Below are positions 7,909 through 16,413 of a DNA stretch of 64,000 nt, piece by piece (within the stretch, counting starts at the first letter, position 1; every line of letters starts with the position of its first letter). The stretch covers positions 124,001-188,000 of the forward strand of contig JAXHNI010000007.1 in the NCBI GenBank assembly GCA_034520625.1, in the 5' to 3' direction. The DNA is from JAANXG01 sp034520625. Lineage in GTDB: Bacteria > Pseudomonadota > Gammaproteobacteria > Arenicellales > JAANXG01. Position numbers and translations under genes: made by a program. The notes beneath the pieces were generated by a model. The model did no database searches. It was not told where the DNA came from and saw only the letters and a list, made by a program, of their open reading frames with translations.

Positions 7909-8201
7909 GGGAAACTCTGATCAATTCAGAGTTTCCCGCGACATAGGGATATGTCGACATGGATCAATCACGTAAGTGATTGATCCATGGAGGAAAACGG
8001 AAATCGATATTTTCGTTTTCCGTGCTCTGAGAATTCATGGACGAATTATTCAGAGTTTTCCTAGGAGCCTGTCCGATCAATCAGGCTCGTCGTCGTTGCG
8101 AATGTGGCGAAGCAATCCAGATTGCTCGCCAATCAATGATTTTTTATAGATTGATTCGTCGCTCTGCTACTCGCAATGACGCATTGCGACCAGAGTTTCT
8201 C
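7909..8201. repeat. Family E hairpin-array element, copy 1
   Basis: This occupies the gene-free stretch between 7852 and 8249. The ends are inverted repeats GGGAAACTCTGATC (7909-7922) and GACCAGAGTTTCTC (8188-8201), 12 of 14 matching. Inside are consecutive hairpins: 7909-7937 (12-bp stem), 7939-7956 (7 bp), 7958-7989 (perfect 14-bp stem, GTAA loop), 7992-8021, 8025-8055, 8065-8088, 8106-8130 and 8131-8156. Inner parts resemble the GTCATTGCGAG...GAAGCAATC repeat. A related 132-bp copy lies at 21747-21878. No gene was seen in it. Confidence 0.75.
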
Positions 8202-8248
8202 TATAGAACCGGATGGTAACAGGAAACCTCGACAAACAGGACAATCCA

Positions 8249-8617
8249 ATGGTTCATATCATAACGGCAGTGGGCATCCTGATGTGCGCGCTGGCTCTGG
8301 TGGGGCTGGCGGCGCCGGCGGCGGTCACCGGACTCGCTTCCCGCGTGGCCGGCTCCGGGCCGCTGCGGGTCGCGGCGATCGCGGCGCGTATCATCTTCGG
8401 TGCCGTCGCCATTCTCGCTGCCGAGCAGACACTCTACCCCTGGCCAATGAAGATACTTGGCGTGATTTCCATCATGGCCGGTACCGTGGTGGGAATGATC
8501 GACGCGGGCACCCTGAACCGGTGGGTCGAAATGATCAAATCCGGCAGCGGTCGAGCGCGTGCCGTATCCCTGGCGGCGCTCGTGGTGGGCGCGTTCCTGG
8601 TCCATGCTTCGGTGTAA
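8249..8617 (+). CDS. Small integral membrane protein of unknown function
   Basis: A 122-residue hydrophobic protein with about four predicted transmembrane segments (IITAVGILMCALALVGLAA; AAIAARIIFGAVAILAA; ILGVISIMAGTVVGMI; AVSLAALVVGAFLV). ATG 8249 is chosen because AGGA lies seven bases upstream; an earlier in-frame start at 8213 has no support and would run back toward the repeat element. I do not recognise the family. It precedes the DUF294 signalling gene by 201 bp on the same strand. Confidence 0.7.
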   Translation: MVHIITAVGILMCALALVGLAAPAAVTGLASRVAGSGPLRVAAIAARIIFGAVAILAAEQTLYPWPMKILGVISIMAGTVVGMIDAGTLNRWVEMIKSGSGRARAVSLAALVVGAFLVHASV

Positions 8618-8818
8618 GGCGGACCACCGGTCCATCACCGATCAGGGATGGTGGTGCAATGCACCCGGACTTCCGATTCAGGGGCACTTAATTCTGACTT
8701 CCATCCGGACGTACTCCGCGTGGCCGGGGGAAACTCCCCCGGGGGATGCAACATCCGTGAATGGCAGTCGATGTCTACGAATCCACATCAAAGCCTGCTC
8801 ATAGCGGAGGGCATAACC

Positions 8819-10681
8819 ATGGAAATTGAACTGATAGAAATACTCGATGCGCTCCGTCGTTATCCGCCCTTCAACTCGCTGGACGATGAGACCCTGGAAT
8901 CCATGGTGAACGATATCCAGGTCCAATACGTGCGTGCTTCCAATACGGTCATGGAAGCCGGCCAGGAAAACCAGCACCTCTATTTCATCAGGAGCGGGGC
9001 GGTGGAAGTGCGGATGAAAAGCGGCGAGTTGTATGCAAGAGCCGGCGAAGGAGAGCTGTTCGGTCACATCTCCCTGATCCGCCATGGCAGGTCCGCATAC
9101 ACCGTAACAACTCTCGAAGACTCGCTGTTCTACCTGATACCATCCCGATGGTTCGAGCGACTGCAGGAACAGAACGAACACTTTTCCGAGTTTTTCGAGC
9201 TCGCCGAGGAACAGCGGCTGCACACCGCCCTCACCCGGGCCCGGGAATCCAATGATGTCTCGCTGATGACCTGTCACGTCTCCGAGCTGATCCAGAGACA
9301 GCCCGTCATGGTGGAAGCAGACGTCAACATCCGGGAGGCGGCCCGGACCATGGCCGGGGAAGGAGTTTCCAGCCTGCTCATCATGCGCGACGGACGGCTG
9401 GCGGGCATCGTGACCGACCGTGATCTGCGAAACCGCGTCATCGCCGCCGGCGCCGGGTATGACGACCCCGTCGAGAGCATCATGACCGAGAATCCGGTAA
9501 CAGGAGACCGCAAAGACTTCGCGTTCAAGACCATGCTCACCATGATGAGGAACAACGTCCACCACATCCCGATCCTCCACAACCGCCATCCCGTGGGGGT
9601 CGTCAGCGTCAGCGATATTGTTCAGTATGAATCCCACGGCAGCGTTTATCTGATTGCAGACCTGTTCAAGCAACAGGACGTGGCGGGCCTGAAGGAAATC
9701 AGCAGCCGCCTTCCGCAGACCTTCGCACAGCTGGTCCGTGCCGATGCGAATTCCGCCATGATCGGCAATGCGATCTCCCACGTCGGGGTAACGATTATTC
9801 AACGCCTCCTGCAGCTGGGGGAAGAACAGCTCGGTCCGCCCCCCGTCCCCTACTGCTTTCTGGCGCTGGGTTCCCAGGCACGCGAGGAACAGATCATCAA
9901 GACGGATCAGGACAACGCCATGGTACTGGACGACCGCTTCGACGCGGCCCGGCACGACGAGTATTTCAAGGCGTTGGCAAAGTTCGTCAGCGACGGGTTG
10001 AACGAGTGCGGCTACGTGTACTGTCCCGGCGACATCATGGCGACCAATGACCAATGGCGCCAACCCCTGGCGGTGTGGAAGGAAACATTCAACGACTGGA
10101 TCAACAAACCGAACGGAGAAGCCCTGCTCCGTTCGTCCATCTTCTTCGACCTCCGCGGCATCCACGGAGAAACCCGGTTCGCCGACGAGCTGCTCGAGTT
10201 CATCAGCGAGAACACGCTCAATAACAAGTCCTTCCTGGCCCACATGGCGCACAACGCCACGCGCCGAAAGCCCCCGCTGGGGTTCTTTCGCCAGTTCGTG
10301 GTGGAGAAAAGCGGTGAGCACAGCAAATCCATCAACCTCAAGGCCCGGGGGGTCGCGCCGGTAATCGATACCGTCCGTGTCCACGCCCTCGGGTGCGGCA
10401 GCCGGAAAGCCAACACCTTCGATCGACTCAAGGACGTAGCGCAGTCCTCATTGCTTACCGAAGGCAAGGCCAACGACCTGATCGATGCCCTCGAGCTGAT
10501 CGGAATGGTGCGTATACGCCACCAGGCTGCCCAGATCGAGGCGGGCAAGCCGCCGGACAACTATGTCCAGCCGGATATGCTGTCCACTTTCGAGCGCCGT
10601 CACCTGAAGGATGCATTCCAAATCGCGTCACGCATGCAGGAGTTCCTGAAATACCGTTACACGGCACGCCGCACGAACTAG
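8819..10681 (+). CDS. cNMP-binding / CBS / DUF294 nucleotidyltransferase-like signalling protein
   Basis: A 620-residue cytosolic protein; ATG 8819 has GGAGG eight bases upstream. Domains in order: a cyclic-nucleotide-binding-type beta roll (about 10-125, with YFIRSGAVEVR and GELFGHISLI), a CBS pair (about 155-275, IVTDRDLRNRV and VVSVSDIV), then a DUF294 putative nucleotidyltransferase core with GSQAREEQIIKTDQDNA (near 345) and a DUF294 C-terminal domain. The GSxxRxEQ...DQDN signature resembles GlnD-type nucleotidyltransferases. Role and substrate are unknown. A shorter paralogue without the cNMP domain is at 53596-55095, and a DEDDh exonuclease gene follows downstream in both places. Confidence 0.88.
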   Translation: MEIELIEILDALRRYPPFNSLDDETLESMVNDIQVQYVRASNTVMEAGQENQHLYFIRSGAVEVRMKSGELYARAGEGELFGHISLIRHGRSAYTVTTLEDSLFYLIPSRWFERLQEQNEHFSEFFELAEEQRLHTALTRARESNDVSLMTCHVSELIQRQPVMVEADVNIREAARTMAGEGVSSLLIMRDGRLAGIVTDRDLRNRVIAAGAGYDDPVESIMTENPVTGDRKDFAFKTMLTMMRNNVHHIPILHNRHPVGVVSVSDIVQYESHGSVYLIADLFKQQDVAGLKEISSRLPQTFAQLVRADANSAMIGNAISHVGVTIIQRLLQLGEEQLGPPPVPYCFLALGSQAREEQIIKTDQDNAMVLDDRFDAARHDEYFKALAKFVSDGLNECGYVYCPGDIMATNDQWRQPLAVWKETFNDWINKPNGEALLRSSIFFDLRGIHGETRFADELLEFISENTLNNKSFLAHMAHNATRRKPPLGFFRQFVVEKSGEHSKSINLKARGVAPVIDTVRVHALGCGSRKANTFDRLKDVAQSSLLTEGKANDLIDALELIGMVRIRHQAAQIEAGKPPDNYVQPDMLSTFERRHLKDAFQIASRMQEFLKYRYTARRTN

Positions 10682-10796
10682 CCTTGATTGGACAAAAAGT
10701 CGATCATTGGTGAATCGGGAATCCCGCCGTTGTCTGAGCTGGGCCCGGGAAAATCCGGCTTCCCATCGAGCCACCGAATGTTGGGTCGGCAACACG

Positions 10797-10850
10797 CATG
10801 CGGGTCGGCCTTCAGGACTGACAGGTCAGGCATAAAGGCTGACCCGCATG
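10797..10850. other. Long hairpin with nested hairpin in intergenic region
   Basis: CATGCGGGTCGGCCTT (10797-10812) pairs with AAGGCTGACCCGCATG (10835-10850) with a single G/A difference that still allows a G-U pair in RNA. The loop contains a second hairpin, CTGAC-AG-GTCAG (10818-10829). It lies 116 bp after the DUF294 gene and is followed by CTTCGTTTTATC, so it could be a transcription terminator, but the T tract is weak. It may equally be a structured small RNA or a repeat remnant. Confidence 0.5.
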
Positions 10851-10880
10851 GGCTTCGTTTTATCATGTCAAGGTCAGTAG

Positions 10881-11036
10881 TGTGCCCCATCACTGATATT
10901 TTAACTGTCAAAGCGTGTCTGAGCTGTCAGGGGCCGGAGCACTCCCGCAGGCCGGTGCCGGTCAGAGAATCGGCGCCGGGGCATGGGGCCGGTGCCCACC
11001 AGTCGCTGAATGGTGCAATCTTTGCAGCGGGCTGCA
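10881..11036. repeat. Family B intergenic repeat without nested palindrome
   Basis: The segments CCGGAGCACTCCCGCAGGCC and GCTGAATGGTGCAATC match the flanks of the B copies at 2481-2776 and 47766-48062, but the central family A palindrome is absent. Together with the hairpin at 10797-10850 it explains most of the gene-free stretch 10682-11121. Edges are approximate. Confidence 0.55.
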
Positions 11037-11121
11037 CCAGGATCGTATTCATACAGGGCCTGTTGCTCGAAACCCCGCCGCGGATCGGGGCGCACATCCC
11101 GTTTTCCGGCGCCGACCGGCC

Positions 11122-11832
11122 ATGAGGACAAACCCGACGGGCTGGCTCGTCGCCAGGGAAGACTGGCGGGAGAAGTTCGCGGTCCACGCGGCCCGGGCTC
11201 CGGAAGGGCCGCTCCAGGCGTTCTACCGGAGCGAGCTCCCCGCCCCGGATTGTCCACTGAGCGACGTATCGATGGTGTCCATCGACCTGGAAACCACCGG
11301 TCTCGACCCCGATCGGGACAGCATCGTCAGCATCGGATCCGTCTATCTCGACACTGAACGCATTCGTTGCCGGGACGCACACCACTGGATTTTTCGGCCG
11401 GATGCGAGCCTGTCGAGCGTGTCCGTGACCATCCACGCGATTACCCACAGCGCCGTGAGCAGGTCGCCGGAGCTGGAGAGCCGGTTTGACGATATTCTCG
11501 ACATCTTGGCCGGCAGGATCGTGGTGGCGCACTTCGCGCCCATCGAGCGCCGGTTTCTCCAGGAAGCCGCCCGCCGCATCTACGGATATCCGCTGTTGTT
11601 CCCCATCATCGACACCATGGAGCTCGAAAGACGGCACTACCGGAAGGGATTGCGGGGTCTTTTCTCCCGGGTCGGCTCTCTCAGGCTCGATGCCTGCCGC
11701 AGCAGGCTCAACCTGCCGCGCTACAAGGCCCACCACGCCCTCACGGACGCCCTCGCCACCGCCGAACTGCTCCAGGCCCAGGTTGCACACCGCTACCGGC
11801 CGACGGACCCGATATCGAAGTTCTGGGTATAG
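11122..11832 (+). CDS. DEDDh 3'-5' exonuclease (DnaQ-like)
   Basis: A 236-residue exonuclease of the DnaQ/epsilon superfamily. Motif ExoI is VSIDLETTGLDPDRD (D and E metal ligands). ExoII appears as VVAHFAPIERRFL, where the usual Asp is replaced by Glu. ExoIII is HHALTDALATAELL (His and Asp). Start ATG 11122; the frame is open further upstream but that part lies in a repeat. It follows the cNMP/CBS/DUF294 gene on the same strand. A similar DUF294-exonuclease neighbourhood recurs at 53.6-56.9 kb, suggesting a functional link between the two families. Confidence 0.87.
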   Translation: MRTNPTGWLVAREDWREKFAVHAARAPEGPLQAFYRSELPAPDCPLSDVSMVSIDLETTGLDPDRDSIVSIGSVYLDTERIRCRDAHHWIFRPDASLSSVSVTIHAITHSAVSRSPELESRFDDILDILAGRIVVAHFAPIERRFLQEAARRIYGYPLLFPIIDTMELERRHYRKGLRGLFSRVGSLRLDACRSRLNLPRYKAHHALTDALATAELLQAQVAHRYRPTDPISKFWV

Positions 11833-11885
11833 ATCCGGTTCGTGTTTCGTGATGAGTGAACGGTGATCGGCGCACAAACCACCGG

Positions 11886-13004
11886 TCAGCCGTACGGCTT
11901 TCGCAGCCAGCGCGTCGATCGTTCCTCGATAACGATATCGGGCTTCTCCTCTTCGATCACCCTCAGCATGCCATCCAGCGGCACCGGGCTGGCGGGAAAG
12001 TAGTGGATGTACTCAAACGTCTCCGACAGATAGGGCATCATCGCCACCGAATAGGAATCGCGGAACATGAGCAGCCGGCCGGCGCCGGATTCACAGCGGG
12101 TCGAGAACGCAGTGTTGTTCTGATCCGTCATGGTGAACTCCTCGGGGAGCCCTTCGTAGACGGCGCATTCCGGCCGCCAGTCCGCTGGATGAATCTCGAT
12201 CTCTGGAAGCTCATCCTGCATGCTCAGGGTCCGGGAGAGGTCCTTTCCGGGGATCTGGCGCCTCGCGAAGTCGTCCGGGCTCAGCCGAACCCGGCGCAGC
12301 CCGGGCACGCTGTCGTCCAGCCGGTCCATCACGGCCCGGTAGCCGGCGTATGCGCCCCATGCATTCCAGTGCGTATCGGTCCGGTGATAGGGGCGCAGGT
12401 ACTCCTTCGCCTCGAACAGGGCCGGACGCAGGTCCAGAAACGGCACATCCGTGTGCTCGCGCAGATAGGCGACCAGCTGGTCGACCCGGGCGGTCTCGCG
12501 TATCCGGGTCATGGAGGCGGGCAGCTTCTCGGGATAGACCATATGCTTGTTGGGCGCGAACACGAAGAGGTACTCAATGCCGATTTCCTGCAGGGCCTCG
12601 TGCTTATCGGTGAGCACACGCCCCCATTCGACCACCTCGGCGTCGCTGTACGGCCAGTTGTTGCGGATATCTGCGATCTGCTCCCTGCCTGCCTGGAACA
12701 TCCAGCCGTCCCGGCCGAAGATCACGTTTCCGGCCCGCGACACCTGGAACACTTTTACCTCCAGCAGCCGATACAGGTAGATCAACTGCTGCCGGAACCC
12801 GAAATGGTCGTTGAAGAACTCCTCGAACTCCGCCGTGAATGCCTCCGGTGCGTCGATATCGAATTCCGGCGCCGGCGCGAGGGTCCGGTTCTCAAGCTCG
12901 GAAACCTCCTGCTGCGGGGTGACCAGCATGACCGTCAGCGGCACCCAGATCACCGCCACGAACAGCAGCACCAGTACACGCCTGCCGGGTTTCGTGAACA
13001 ACAT
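11886..13004 (-). CDS. AlgJ/AlgX-like SGNH-fold polysaccharide O-acetyltransferase protein
   Basis: A 372-residue protein with one N-terminal hydrophobic segment (VLVLLFVAVIWVPLTVML) acting as anchor or uncleaved signal, then a periplasmic SGNH-type domain of the AlgJ/AlgX family. The likely catalytic triad is visible: Asp/His in RTDTHWNAWG and Ser in FRDSYSVAM. Such proteins take acetyl groups delivered by an MBOAT partner and transfer them to an exopolysaccharide. The MBOAT gene lies directly upstream on the same strand (166 bp away), supporting this. No alginate synthesis genes are visible, so the acceptor is unknown. Confidence 0.85.
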   Translation of the reverse strand: MLFTKPGRRVLVLLFVAVIWVPLTVMLVTPQQEVSELENRTLAPAPEFDIDAPEAFTAEFEEFFNDHFGFRQQLIYLYRLLEVKVFQVSRAGNVIFGRDGWMFQAGREQIADIRNNWPYSDAEVVEWGRVLTDKHEALQEIGIEYLFVFAPNKHMVYPEKLPASMTRIRETARVDQLVAYLREHTDVPFLDLRPALFEAKEYLRPYHRTDTHWNAWGAYAGYRAVMDRLDDSVPGLRRVRLSPDDFARRQIPGKDLSRTLSMQDELPEIEIHPADWRPECAVYEGLPEEFTMTDQNNTAFSTRCESGAGRLLMFRDSYSVAMMPYLSETFEYIHYFPASPVPLDGMLRVIEEEKPDIVIEERSTRWLRKPYG

Positions 13005-13011
13005 CAGTAGC

Positions 13012-13168
13012 GCTCCCCGCCACAGATATCGCGGCTGTCAGAGCACTTCTCAACCAGCCGATGCCGGAGCACGCCGCAGGCCGCCCCCGTTTCGAGATCC
13101 GACGCCGGGGATTCGGGCCGGACCAACGCCCGCGGCTCGCCGAATTGCGTATTGTCGGTGGCGGCGCT
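13012..13168. repeat. Family B intergenic repeat between AlgJ- and AlgI-like genes
   Basis: CCCGCCACAGATATCGCGGCTGTCA at the left and the diverged right end GAATTGCGTATTGTCGGTGG delimit a copy of about 157 bp lacking the family A palindrome; CGGAGCACGCCGCAGGCC is the shared inner block. It fills the entire gap between the two genes, ending two bases before the MBOAT stop codon. Confidence 0.55.
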
Positions 13169-13170
13169 CA

Positions 13171-14598
13171 CTAGAAACGGAAATAGATGAATGGATTATG
13201 GGTCCCCGCCGCCAGATGCAGAGACGCCGCGAATATCAACAGCATCAGAGCACCGATCATCGCGGTGTCGACGAGCGCACAGGCCCGTGGCTGCAGATCC
13301 GCCAGGCGCCGCCGCAGCGCCGGCCAGACGGGCGTGCTGCCGATGAATCCGCTCACCAGGATCAGTACCGTCAGCGGATCGACGTACATGGCCGCATGAT
13401 GAAGCAGCCCGTCGCCGTCGCCGAACCCGAACATGGCCGCCAGATACAACAGCGCGTGGTCGAGAGTTTCGGCACGGAAAAACACCCACGCGACAATCAC
13501 GACGAACAGCACGTAAGCGTGCTGGACCGGCCTCCACAACTGCCACACCCAGCGGCCGAGAAATGTCCGCTCGCCGGCGAGAAACGCCCCGTGGATCAGA
13601 CCCCAGATAACGAAATTCCAGCTCGCCCCGTGCCAGAGGCCGCACAGGAAGAACACCACCAGAAGATTCACGTAAACGCGCCGGGGAGAAACCCGGTTGC
13701 CGCCGAGAGGTATGTACAGATAATCGCGAAACCAGCGTGACAGGGAAATATGCCAGCGGCGCCAGAACTCGCGCATGGACCGTGAAATATACGGATAGTT
13801 GAAGTTGATCAGAAACTGGAATCCGAACATCCGGCCGAGGCCGATCGCCATGTCCGAGTAGCCGGAGAAGTCAAAATAGATCTGCAGTGTGTAGGCGATC
13901 GCGCCTATCCAGCTCACGGACGCCGTCAGCTCGTCCGCCGGAATCGCGAAAATCCGGTCGGATACCTCCCCCATGGGATTGGCGATCAGCATCTTCTTGC
14001 CCAGGCCGATCACGAACAACACCACCCCGCCCGCGAACAGATCGAGGCTGTGGGAACGCTCCCGCAGCTGTTCATCGATATGGTGGTAGCGCACGATGGG
14101 GCCGGCGATCAGTTGCGGGAACAAGGCGATATAAAGCGCGCTGTTGACGGGGTTCGTCTGGACGCGGGCGTCGCCGCGATAGATGTCCACCACGTAGGAC
14201 ATCGCCTGGAATGTGAAGAAGGATATGCCGATCGGCAGGTGAACGGGATCCAGGCCCCAGGTTGGCAGGCCAACCGCCTCCAGGACCACATTCATGTTGT
14301 CGGCGATGAAATTGGCGTACTTGAACCAGCCCAGGAGCAGAAGGTTCGCGGCCAGGGTGATTCCCAGCGCGATCTTCCGGGACCGTTGCGCCCGGCATGC
14401 GTCTATGATCCGGCCGCCGGCGTAATTCAGGGCCACCGAGGTCAGCATCAGCAGCACCAGGAAGCCTTCGCCCCAGGCGTAGAACCCGAGACTTGCGGCG
14501 AGCAGGTAGGCGTTGCGCAGCGACCGGGGAACGAGATAGTACCCGGTCAGCACCAGGGGCAGAAAAACGAACAGAAATATCGCCGAGCTGAATACCAT
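13171..14598 (-). CDS. AlgI-like MBOAT O-acyltransferase
   Basis: A 475-residue polytopic inner-membrane protein with many hydrophobic segments. The MBOAT signature is present: RRWHISLSRWFRDYLYIPLGG and, further on, the membrane His in FFLCGLWHGASWNFVIWG. Length and pattern fit AlgI, DltB and PatA-type acyltransferases, which pass acyl groups across the membrane to a periplasmic partner. The downstream AlgJ-like gene is that partner by inference. Upstream on the same strand is a sulfotransferase, so a glycan bearing both acetyl and sulfate groups is conceivable. Confidence 0.9.
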   Translation of the reverse strand: MVFSSAIFLFVFLPLVLTGYYLVPRSLRNAYLLAASLGFYAWGEGFLVLLMLTSVALNYAGGRIIDACRAQRSRKIALGITLAANLLLLGWFKYANFIADNMNVVLEAVGLPTWGLDPVHLPIGISFFTFQAMSYVVDIYRGDARVQTNPVNSALYIALFPQLIAGPIVRYHHIDEQLRERSHSLDLFAGGVVLFVIGLGKKMLIANPMGEVSDRIFAIPADELTASVSWIGAIAYTLQIYFDFSGYSDMAIGLGRMFGFQFLINFNYPYISRSMREFWRRWHISLSRWFRDYLYIPLGGNRVSPRRVYVNLLVVFFLCGLWHGASWNFVIWGLIHGAFLAGERTFLGRWVWQLWRPVQHAYVLFVVIVAWVFFRAETLDHALLYLAAMFGFGDGDGLLHHAAMYVDPLTVLILVSGFIGSTPVWPALRRRLADLQPRACALVDTAMIGALMLLIFAASLHLAAGTHNPFIYFRF

Positions 14599-14767
14599 CA
14601 GTGAGGCCCGTGCGCCCGACTACCGGCGATCAGGAAGGTGTACGGGGGTGGATACACGGCACGACGCTCGAACCCAACCTCCGGACAAGGTGTCGCCCGG
14701 CTCCTCCGGCGGGCCTGCCCGGCGCCGCGTCGCCGAAGCGGGACCAGGTATCGGCGGGCACGATACA

Positions 14768-15535
14768 TCATTTTCCAGGTACGGCCGATTCCGTGAGCGC
14801 AGCAACCTCACCTTCGTAGCCAAAGAGCCTGATGTCCTGCTCATAGCGCGCCGCTGCCACTCGCGCAAGCGCCGGCGTGTAGGCCTCGACGTAGCTGCGG
14901 TGCGGCGACCGGTTGTAGTGCGCCAGCGCCGGCAGCCCGAACTGCTCGCGGACCTGTCCCCAGTCCCGGTCCAGAGCCTCGAAGCGGCCGATGAAATCCA
15001 CCGTCGGCTCCCCCCGGAAATACAGGAACCGGTGCTGGGAGCGGAAATGTATATCCGCCATACGGTCCGGAATTCCGGCCACTGCATGGACGAACTCCTC
15101 GAACGTCATATCGGATCTAAACGTTTCGCCATACCGCCAGAACTCGAGCGGCATGTTCTTCAGTCTGCCGTAGAGAACGATCTTCTGCGTATAACACGAG
15201 TACAGCCTGTCCAGAGGATTGCGCACGAAGCCGAATCCGGAAAAGCCGGTCTGTCTCAGGGCCGAAACCGGCCGGTACTGCCATCCGGCCAGGTGCGGGT
15301 CGCCGTGGTAGCCGGGAAGGACCACGGAAGCGATGGCCGCCTTCATGGACCGGTTCGCGACCTTCGGCGTGGGTACGAAGCACATCTCCAGCTCCGGCAC
15401 CACGATGCCCGTTGATACGTCGAAAAGATACGTGTAGCGCATCAGCGGCATGGACCGCAGCCATGGTACGGCTTTCAACCGCCGCTTCCCCTGCTCCACC
15501 AGCCGCAGGCCCGCCACACGCAATGCCTTCTTCAC
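14768..15535 (-). CDS. Sulfotransferase family protein
   Basis: A 255-residue protein matching PAPS-dependent sulfotransferases of the carbohydrate (family 2) type. The 5'-phosphosulfate loop is CFVPTPKVANRSMKAAI and the 3'-phosphate region FGFVRNPLDRLYSCYTQKI. I choose GTG 15535: it overlaps the stop of the upstream EEP gene as GTGA, a common translational-coupling arrangement, whereas the longer frame to 15619 lies within that gene. No signal peptide is evident, so it probably acts in the cytosol on a glycan or lipid precursor. The acceptor is unknown; no PAPS synthesis genes are in the window. Confidence 0.8.
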   Translation of the reverse strand: MKKALRVAGLRLVEQGKRRLKAVPWLRSMPLMRYTYLFDVSTGIVVPELEMCFVPTPKVANRSMKAAIASVVLPGYHGDPHLAGWQYRPVSALRQTGFSGFGFVRNPLDRLYSCYTQKIVLYGRLKNMPLEFWRYGETFRSDMTFEEFVHAVAGIPDRMADIHFRSQHRFLYFRGEPTVDFIGRFEALDRDWGQVREQFGLPALAHYNRSPHRSYVEAYTPALARVAAARYEQDIRLFGYEGEVAALTESAVPGK

Positions 15536-16299
15536 GAATGTATGGTTTTCCCGTGCAGTTCGAACGTGGCGATAACCGGCAGATGATCGCTCGCGATGCG
15601 TGCCGTGTGATGACGGCACCGGTTCACGGACAACAAGCGCAGGCCGCCGCGATAGTAGATCCGATCCAGCGCCCCCCGCGGCGTAAACGACGGGTAAGTA
15701 CGGATGGCCTTGGGTCCCGACTCCGTCTCGCGGTCAGTGGCGCAGCGGAAGCCCATGCCCTCCACGAAAAAGGCGCGCAGCATCGATCGCCAGTCGTTGA
15801 AGTCGCCGCCCAGCAGGCACGGCATCCCCCGATCCAGCGCGCCCAGCTCCCGGGAGCGAGCCAGGATTCCGGCCTGGCGCTGGCGCTCCCGGGCGCTCAG
15901 CCCCAGGTGGAGATTGAACACGTCCAGGCTCTCGCCCGGGCCCGGATCCGCGCCCAGCGCCACCGTCGTATGCTGACAGCCACGTCGCTTGCGCTCATCC
16001 ACGGTCAGGTCGATATTCCGTTCCCGGGTGATGGGATAGCGGCTGAGCGTGGCATTGCCGTATCGCCCCTTGCGCAGGCTGACGTTGTGCCCCATGGCGT
16101 AATAGGGATAGTTCAACTCCTCGGCGAGCGCCTTCGCCAGATTCATTCTGCGGCTCCGGGGCACACCTTCGTCAACCTCCTGGAGCAGCACGAGATCCCC
16201 GTCGTGGTCAGCCAGAATGTCCACGATCCGGTCCAGGCGGAACCGCCGGTCCAGCCCTATCGCCCGGTGAATGTTGTAGGTTACGACTCGGAATTTCAC
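15532..16299 (-). CDS. Endonuclease/exonuclease/phosphatase (EEP) family protein
   Basis: A 255-residue EEP-fold metal-dependent hydrolase: YNIHRAIG near the N-terminus, LVLLQEVDEG (metal-binding Glu), GGDFNDWRS and the C-terminal IASDHLPVIATFEL. GTG start at 16299. Such proteins cleave phosphodiesters in nucleic acids or lipids. The next gene upstream encodes a cardiolipin-synthase-like enzyme. In E. coli the EEP protein YbhP is likewise next to a cardiolipin synthase (ClsB), so a phospholipid role is plausible but unproven. The stop overlaps the start of the sulfotransferase gene. Confidence 0.85.
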   Translation of the reverse strand: MKFRVVTYNIHRAIGLDRRFRLDRIVDILADHDGDLVLLQEVDEGVPRSRRMNLAKALAEELNYPYYAMGHNVSLRKGRYGNATLSRYPITRERNIDLTVDERKRRGCQHTTVALGADPGPGESLDVFNLHLGLSARERQRQAGILARSRELGALDRGMPCLLGGDFNDWRSMLRAFFVEGMGFRCATDRETESGPKAIRTYPSFTPRGALDRIYYRGGLRLLSVNRCRHHTARIASDHLPVIATFELHGKTIHS

Positions 16300-16413
16300 T
16301 GCAGGTTCATCCCCATGTGCCCCGGCCGGAATTTATACAGGGGCCGGCCGGGAAATCCCAGCACGCGGCGGCGCCGAATCGCGGCGTCGATTTCCGAAGG
16401 CCGGCGGCCGCCG

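Noticed and set aside
7909..8201. CRISPR array
   Set aside because: The repeated structures are hairpins of different sequence, not regularly spaced identical repeats, and no cas genes are nearby.
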